A program made the position numbers and the translations under genes. Positions 56,570-64,000 of a stretch of 64,000 nucleotides of DNA are shown one piece after another. Each line of letters begins with the position of its first letter. Position 1 is the stretch's first letter. The DNA comes from Sinohyriopsis cumingii. Taxonomy: Eukaryota > Mollusca > Bivalvia > Unionida > Unionidae. The stretch spans positions 85,584,511 to 85,648,510 of the forward strand of contig CM068832.1 in assembly GCA_028554795.2 (NCBI GenBank), given 5' to 3'. The notes under the pieces were generated by a model, which saw only the letters and a list, made by a program, of their open reading frames with translations, was not told where the DNA came from and searched no databases.

Positions 56570-59230
56570 AAAATGCAAAAGCCTACTGAACCAAGTCGAA
56601 CAGGTTACGTATTATACAACTTATTTTCGAGGTTTCAGCGCCCTCCCCCCACTTAATGCGTACATATATTATCAGTATACCTCCATACTCAAGCCTATGC
56701 ATTTGGTTTACCCCCCTCACCCCTCTATGCGTACATACTAAATGGACGGCCCCTAACCATTCATGAGATGGTATTGATTCAAATTTACGAGTGCGATTGT
56801 GATGTACGCATTGCCCTACACAAACACGGGATGGTATTATTCAACCGTACATGTCCACAAAACTGTATATATTTATAGATATATGTATAAAACCATGGTA
56901 CAGCAATTATGTATCTAATTACATAATGACAGTGTAGTGGTTAGCAAATTTGAGAAATATACTTTTTTATTCATACACCATGCCAAAAGGAAAGAACTAA
57001 CTTACAGTTTACGCTGAACTAAATTAAATTTACTATTTTTGTTTCCAGCATGGTCGGAATATGTTTACATGTTTCATATTAGGAAACAATTTGCATTATG
57101 GCTAAGTATATCTAAGAAGGAAATAAGATGTTCTTACAAACTCTTATTTTGTTGGTGTATTGGTTACCTCTCAACATATGAACCATTCTTTGCCATCTCA
57201 CGATTATAATCCGTATGTACTTATGTGTTGTCTCATTTGTAGTATTAATTTTTAAATGTATACTTTGCTTGTAAAATGATCCCATTTTATATAAATGTAC
57301 AAACACCGCAGTCGTGATGTGCTTACAGTAATACATTCTTCTGAGTTCTACTGAAGTCAATTATTCAGTATAATTTGTAAAACGATATGGACTGATTGAT
57401 AAAAGTGACTGTTTTCTTTACTTTGGTTTGTCGCAATATTTTTCTAACACAGTACTAATATACACTGGTCACACATGACGCCCCAAAGAAGCAGTTGTAG
57501 TTAATTCTTTTTTACCTCTAGTAATGGGATTTTTACAATATATGGCAGTGGCAGATGGACGTCGATTATCAGACAATGGTCGGCTTTTGCATTATTCACT
57601 TATTTCCCTACTTCGAGTGCGGACTGATTGACAGTTAAGCAAAATCTCAATTAATCTCTGCGATTTATGTGCAACGTACGATATTGTCCCCAGTGTTTAT
57701 TTAATTCCATCATCGTATAACAAAACTTCTTTTCTTATCCTCTCTAAATCAGCTTTTGTTGACCAAAGACAATACATTTTATAAGCAAGGCAGAACGCAA
57801 AATCACATTGCCCATCCACGAGTACAATGAAAATATGTAAACAAAAATAGTTAATACAATTCCAAGGCATGTATAATATTGTAATATATTTTGGAGTATG
57901 CGCATTTGTTTACCGCTCTCCATTTTAAGGATTCCTTATATACTTGCTTGAATATGGGAAGTCGGTGCTGGGATTATAGTCTTTAGACCAAAATAATTAG
58001 CCAATTACTAGGGGCAAACGTTACGGAGTGAAGTGTAAGTGAGTTTCAAGATGACATGGTTTACTTTTGGTGAATTCAGGTAAGAGCCGCATGAGTATCC
58101 CTGTCACTCAGTAGTCCCTATTCAAATCTAATTGCGTGAATTGATCGTGTGACTCCAGGTGCAGTATTTATGACTGGAGATTGGTAAATTATACAATGGA
58201 ATCAACAGAAAATGACTGTTCCGCCGTCGGCAGGTGCCATTTATTGTTGCTATGGTGGTAAATATGTTACAAAGTTACAGGCGAAATGAAGCTAAAAATC
58301 ATGATTTAAAAGGCCTAAGGTGGCGTAGTAAAAACGGTTCCCTGTATTAGGTTGTTGAGTTGTATAGTTTCACGGCGTGAAATACTGGCGGTAAGTTACG
58401 GAAAGTTAACGAAGAGAAGCTTTGCAGTTGTGACCTTGACATACAATTGGGAAGTTGGGATTTGTGGTCATGTATTAATTAGAGTAACATTATTGATAGA
58501 TTGGACGCGTTGGACTTTCCAGTTTGCAGAAGTAGTTGTACAGGATTCCTTTGAATCAGGGGAAACTTATGACTCGTAGCGGGATTCGCGCAAGGGCTTG
58601 ACATCGCTCGGTCAAGAAACCCCTTTCGTTGATACAATATTTCTTGCGTGAGCATAATGCAAATATGTATACTGGCTTGCACTGTTTTCAGCTATGATGT
58701 ACGATGTTGAGATCTCAGTCGGTCAGGATATTCTTTAACAACGGTATCTTTTATCCTAACACGTCTTTCAATACGGTACCATTTACCCCTTGCAATAAAG
58801 TATATCAGTTGGAGGTTGAGGATGAACTAATCGATATTGAATTTATCTAAGTACTGTTTGGTCAATGTTCGGATCTCATTATCTTGTTATTGCAAAAAAT
58901 ATATATTGGTTATAATCAATTACACCTTTAGTTTTATGATTATTTAGGCATTCTATATAAATCCAGCATGGTATCAGTTAATATTTCGACGATAATGTTA
59001 TATGTGATCAGTACATTTGAACAGGTATGATTATAAACAGTATAATTAGGCATTTAAACTGTAGGAAAAAAAATTCTACTGAAAAATGTTTCATCAGCAT
59101 AAGAAACTAAGGATTGTCAAATCCGAGACTAGCAATATTTTATAGTACCTATATTTGCTCTTTTCATGCCAAGTTCTCACGTAATGACTTATTTTAGTAG
59201 ATTGCTTGTTTTTGTGTAGGTTTTTTGTGT
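56570..59230. other. No gene seen
   Basis: Short frames only (up to 82 codons on either strand). Nothing matched a family. C-rich patches at about 56640-56720 are low-complexity. Confidence 0.5.
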
Positions 59231-59242
59231 GCTCCCACACAA

Positions 59243-59290
59243 AATGCGCATGCGCGGAATTTATTTTCCGTTGCCCTGACGTATAAAAGT
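59243..59290 (+). promoter_or_regulatory. Possible promoter: NRF-1-like palindrome plus TATA box
   Basis: TGCGCATGCGCGG at about 59245-59257 matches the metazoan NRF-1 consensus (GCGCATGCGC). TATAAAAG at 59282-59289 lies 25 bp downstream. It is about 230 bp upstream of the long-inverted-repeat element. It could be a chance hit in an otherwise AT-rich region. Confidence 0.3.
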
Positions 59291-60204
59291 TACCGGCCAT
59301 GCACCAACATTTTTCTTTTTACATCAGATTTGCATAACATGATTAAAAGTAGTTATACTTGAACAAAAAGAACAAAAAAAAAACTTATCAAGTGTACAGA
59401 AAAAATAATTTAATTTCTCGAAATAAAAGTATACATCACTGTTACTTAGATACGATTTTCCACCTATAGAGGACGCCAGCAGGAAATGACGTAAATTTAT
59501 CCCCACAAGACGAAGTACTGGGGGGGGGGGGCGGCACCAGACAGACCCCCCCCCCCCACTTTTCCAAAAAATTATAGTGTTTTATGTGTATTTATACCCC
59601 CCCCCATGTGTTGTATGTTTTATATTATGCAAAAGAATTTAGGTCAAAAAAATTTAATTCTCCTTTTTAACGGGGTATTTCTTTTAAAACCTAGTTTTAT
59701 CTATAGGGTTGTTTTTCCGAGTAGGTTTCCATCTTTCCATCACCTGACTTGAAATCCCTTCCCTATACTCTTGGTTGACCTTGGCTAGAGGTCGCCTATA
59801 TCCCGTGTGTGCTATATGTATATATGCTATAGTTTGTGTATGCTATATTTTGCTTCCATGTTGGGATAGCCTTTATTTTTTTCCCAAATCTCCCCAGTAA
59901 TCTTAGGACCTTATAATCGGATCAAGAAAAGGTTTATTTTTATTTATTTAATATATTTTTGAATTTTGGCTAAGTAACGGTGTATTATATTTTAATTAAG
60001 AAAAACAAAACTTAATGTGTTCTGTGTGCAAATATATTGTGTCATTATTCACATATTGGATTTGTAAATTGAAATCCGCTGTACTCGAGTTGGAGTCCAT
60101 ACACATTTTTATTTGCTTGTATTTCTCCCACCTAGAGTTAGGCCGTCTCAAATTATTTATTGGATTTCTGCCAAAATCTCTAAAAATGGTTGTTCTTCCC
60201 CCCC

Positions 60205-60235
60205 CACACACACACACATACACACACACACACAG
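60205..60235. repeat. C-tract and (CA)n microsatellite
   Basis: An eight-C run leads into CA dinucleotides, within the inverted-repeat element. Confidence 0.9.
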
Positions 60236-60879
60236 TGGGGATTTACCGTGCAGTGCGAGAGCTGCACATTTTGAGCAAATAGAATTAGAAGAGAGACTTA
60301 TTAGATCCTTTGTTTTCGTGTATGTATGTAAAGTTTCCTATATGGGGTGTTTTTCCCGACTCTTTCATAGCCCCATGACGTCATTATCTCGTACTTTTCC
60401 CATATAGTTTCTCTGTCCCGATAATTAGGATTTGTGATAGGTTGCGTAATATAATTAAAGTCTATTTAATTATTTAATTTTAATTGTAATGGATAATAAA
60501 AAGAAACTGAAGCTGTTTAGGAAAATTTCTAAGAAATTAAAAGGGTGGCGGCTACAGCAGATTCCAGTCCGGGGTGGGGGTATGAGGGCAAGGGTTGACT
60601 TTGTGGTGGTCCCCTTTAAGGGGAGATTATCCATTGCCCCATCTCCCTCCCCTTCTTTTCACTCTTTGCAGCCCCTTCCCTCCCATTCACAAATCTTCCT
60701 AGAAGTTCTTTTTTCTAATTAATTTGAAAGGATTACAAAAAAATTGACCTATTCATCTTTTTTTATGTTTATGACTTGGTCACACGCCATCATGGTTTTA
60801 GTTATGTAATCTGTTATTTTTCCTATTAAAGTTTTGTTAAAGTTGCCGTCTTGATATAAAATTTGGTTTCTTCTGTATT

Positions 60880-61340
60880 TTTATTTCTTGGATATCTCCA
60901 TAATTAATTGTATCCTGTCTTGTTTCCTAAACTCGCACTGTGCCATCGCATGATATTTTGTGAAGTTCGCACATTTGCACATGAGATATTTTACATGTAT
61001 GCCATATGTCGTGTAGATATTTGAATATCAAGCTTTGTATTTTTGGAGAGCCGATGTTGGTCCAGTACCTCCAAGGTCTGTCCCAATTAACCGAGATATT
61101 TCCTCCTCTACTTTATTTTTAATTTTAGAGGTTAAATTTTCCCTTATCCAATTATATGTTTCCTAAGTTTCAATTCCCCAAAGTTCCCCATTTTCCCTAT
61201 ATTTACATAAAAGTTCCTTTATACTTCTAAAGGTCCTTGTTTTTTCTAGTCTTTTTACCAGTTTATTATTTTTGTAGATGTCACTTATGTTTTTCATGCT
61301 AAAACCAAACCAGTAAATGTATAAAGCTTCCTAAGGGGTT
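60880..61340 (-). pseudogene. Unidentified coding remnant inside the inverted-repeat element
   Basis: The minus strand reads protein-like pieces in one principal frame: KNISDIYKNNKLVKRLEKT, then RSIKELLCKYRENGELWGIE, then IKNKVEEEISRLIGTDLGG, and CANFTKYHAMAQCEFRKQ. Only a few stops interrupt about 150 codons. No family is recognised. It could be the C-terminal part of a transposase or a LINE protein. Confidence 0.4.
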
Positions 61341-62019
61341 TTGGGTTGGATATTTACTTCTTTTACATTATAAATTAAATACTAGAGAGGAGGCCTAACT
61401 CGAATCGGGAGAAACATAAATAAATAAAGAAAGAAAGTGCGGACCTTGACTCGAATACAACCTGCCTCATTTTGAAAATAGACTTTAATGTGAGAAACGC
61501 CACACCATAGTCACTCACATAAAACAATAGGTTTTATTTTAATTTCAAATGGTAGTATACCGTTCATCTCGCCGGAATTCTAAATTGCAAATTAATTCAA
61601 AAGCAACTAACTTTATACCAGGACAAACAAATAAATTTGAAAAGTCCATAGAAAAATATATATTAAGACAACAGAGACAAATTTGACATAGTATTGCTGT
61701 CCCTACACACAGACTATATAGCATACACACACCATAGCATTGATACACATAGCATACACGGAACATAGAAAATTCTTGGCAAAGATCACTAAAAATCAAG
61801 GATATGAAATCTGAAAATGGGAATAAGACCCATGTTTCAGACTACTACCCTTTAGAAAACACTAGGACAAATTATAAACTCAAAGTTTGATCAAAATTCC
61901 TTTTTTAAACTTTAAACAAGCACACACATCTTGGGATATACAAGAGTACATGAAAACACTTTATTTTTTTTTGGGGGGGGGGCATCTGTCTGGTTCCCCC
62001 CCCCCCCCAAAAAAAAATA

Positions 62020-64000
62020 AATAATGATACTTTCGTAACTCATACTAGCGAAAGATTATCATTTGCACTCACATTGTATGTTCTTTAAAATAATGATTTT
62101 TTTATTTGCGAGATATCGTCGTATAGTTAACCTGGATACAATACAATCTTGGTCCGTTTGCACCTTGAAACTTATCATGCGTGAATGGCAGGCGCCTTCA
62201 AGCAATCTGGTGATATTTTCGTCTCTTTTGCATATTTTTTTATCTGACATTAGCGATACACACACAGTAAGGATGCATACGCATGCCGGCATCCGCTACA
62301 TTTACGGAGTTCGTTGATATATTTTGTTCTGTAAATTTCGCATGATGAAAAAAGAAGGAATACATTATAACAATGCAAGGTTAGTTTCTTTTATTTTATT
62401 TTCAATCAAGTGTTTGTTTATTGTACCGTGCCGGGGCGGGGTGGGGGGGGGCACAAATTCAACCTAAAATTAGTTCCTTTCTTATCTGCATGGAATAATG
62501 GAGCAAATATGATTGACGATATTGACTAGTAATAACAAGCTTTCAATTTACGCGCGCACACACGAAGACAACTTGAAAAATAGAAACAAACAATAAAATT
62601 AACTGGTAACTTCGCACTTGCTCAAGGCTTTGTAGTTACAATGGGGGGGGGGGATTCTGTGCTATTATCTGGTTAGGCATGACTACTTCGCAGAAATACA
62701 AACAAATCTTTTGAGATGAGCATAAAATACAATTATTTCTTTTCCTCCATACATTTACGATGCTCTCAAAGGACCCACATATTTAGATAAAAGTATGACC
62801 GTTACCAGGCGTTACTGAGTTGAAAATATGCCGAGTAAACTTACGAATTACGCCACGTACAATGTATAAACAACACTTGGCAACTTTTAATGATAAAAGA
62901 TGGTGTTTTTATTTATTTAATTATTTATTTAATTATCAGAACTCTTTCAGAATAACAATGTAATTGCCGATTATACAGCTCGCCTCTAAGAAGATTTTCG
63001 TAGTTTCCAACTGCCATGCATAAAATAAGTTTATGCCAAAGTGATCGTGACCTACAAAATGTTGGCCATTGTCACAGGGCATACAATTCATAAAACAATA
63101 AAGAACATTCCTTTTTGTTCTACCAAAGCAGCGGAACCATAATGAGCTGATAAAACACAAGGATATATGTTGTTGTTTTGCAAACCATTGCTAATAAAAT
63201 CAGCTTCAGAAACTATTATTATTGTCCGCCCTAGAGGAAAGATTTTACAAGGTGGAAATCACAGACTGTCAGTATCCCTGGAATGACAACCAGTATGACA
63301 ACTATAACTAGTTTGTGCATCAGTAAATAATCTTGAGTAGCCACTGCACCTGAAATGCGTGCAGTCCATTCATCGAATACCTCCTATTCATTCACTGTAT
63401 AATACACATTTTACTTACTAAGAATACCCTATCACACTATAAATGTTTAGTCATAAATCGGGAAAGTTTACAACTGGATATGCATATTTATTTCTATTTT
63501 AACCGTACTGTCATAAAGGTACTTTTGTGGAGGCTAGTGTGTATATGTCATGATGAAAGCTTATGTCATTAATAGTTTTCTTTCTTTGCTCTTGACAAAA
63601 AATCAAAATAATAAGACTTTCGTTCATCTTTTGTTAGATTTCATATTTTCTTGAGAATTTTTTAAAAAATATATCTGGAAAGTAAACATAAAAAATACGA
63701 TAATTTAAAAAATGAAATTTGGGTCTCCATCTAAAGAATTTATATATTCTTAGTTACTACTCAGTAATTTTTAATTATTCATAAATGATTGTAAGATAAA
63801 TTAGTTTTACAATGTAAAAGTGCGAGTTTGCTCCATTTACAGAAGGGTTTACTTGCTATTCTCTTTGTATAATTCTCCCAGCTTTAAACTACATATACAG
63901 AACATTACATAAGACAGCGAATTTCAGTCTTAACCTAAAGCTCGAGGCTGGAGAAGAGGTCACTAAATTACCGTTTCCATAGTTACACACTGGTCAGATA
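62020..64000. other. No gene seen; several G tracts
   Basis: G runs lie at about 62433-62450 and 62642-62652. The sequence is otherwise AT-rich with frames of at most 84 codons and no recognisable family. Confidence 0.5.

Larger units (their letters stand above)
59520..62008. mobile_element. Element with long (~480 bp) inverted ends starting in G/C tracts
   Basis: The left end is a 12-G run, then a spacer with CCAGACAGA (59537-59545), then a 12-C run. The right end has G10, TCTGTCTGG (61985-61993), then C13, the inverted counterpart. Similarity continues inward: AGTGTTTTATGTGTA on the left against the inverse of 61945-61965, and the TGCTATATG..TATGCTATAG..GTGTATGCTATA block at 59805-59850 against the inverse of 61690-61765. 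The inverted arms run to about 60010 and 61530. Between them lie short frames on both strands. It looks like a foldback-type DNA element or a decayed transposon. Confidence 0.65.

Overview
This window looks like non-coding-rich nuclear DNA from a cephalopod mollusc, most likely an octopus-type genome. It is AT-rich, with short exons split by long introns with GT/AG ends. It carries many (AT)n microsatellites of 50-250 bp, tRNA-derived SINEs, and broken non-LTR, Gypsy and Polinton elements. No prokaryotic gene layout is present. The assignment to cephalopods is an inference from this mix and from the one host gene.

The only convincing host gene is a secreted reprolysin-type (M12B, ADAMTS-like) metalloprotease on the + strand, about 5.49-24.47 kb. 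I assembled it from 12 exons whose splice sites and codon phases agree throughout (about 428 codons, no internal stop). It has a prodomain, the catalytic domain with a complete zinc site split across an intron, a Met-turn, and a cysteine-rich disintegrin-like tail. The signal-peptide exon(s) were not found upstream. Salivary/venom-gland metalloproteases of cephalopods have this kind of architecture, but the sequence alone does not show tissue or toxicity.

The rest is mobile-element sediment. 3.5-5.1 kb: (AT)n blocks around a minus-strand non-LTR reverse transcriptase fragment that was hit by a SINE with a visible 13-bp target-site duplication. 26.0-31.7 kb: a diverged segment present twice in direct orientation. 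32.9-33.2 kb: a second non-LTR RT fragment (minus). 33.4-37.6 kb: a decayed Polinton/Maverick with remnants of a minor-capsid-like gene, the major capsid protein, the maturation protease, a retroviral-like integrase (minus) and the packaging ATPase; no DNA polymerase B was seen. 40.1-44.7 kb: two Gypsy remnants in opposite orientation, each with a related LTR. 45.46-45.65 kb: a 63-bp unit in three nearly identical copies that keep one reading frame. 48.5-49.0 kb: a cluster of AGGTCAAGGTC-type sites. 52.7-53.25 kb: a MITE-like element with nested hairpins. 54.5-56.15 kb: five tandem copies of a ~363-bp unit. 59.5-62.0 kb: a ~2.5-kb element with long inverted ends that begin in G/C homopolymer tracts.

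Most other intervals (1-3.3, 20.2-23.9, 37.8-39.8, 49.1-52.6, 56.6-59.2 and 62.0-64.0 kb) show no gene that I can support. All identifications are by eye; no searches were run.
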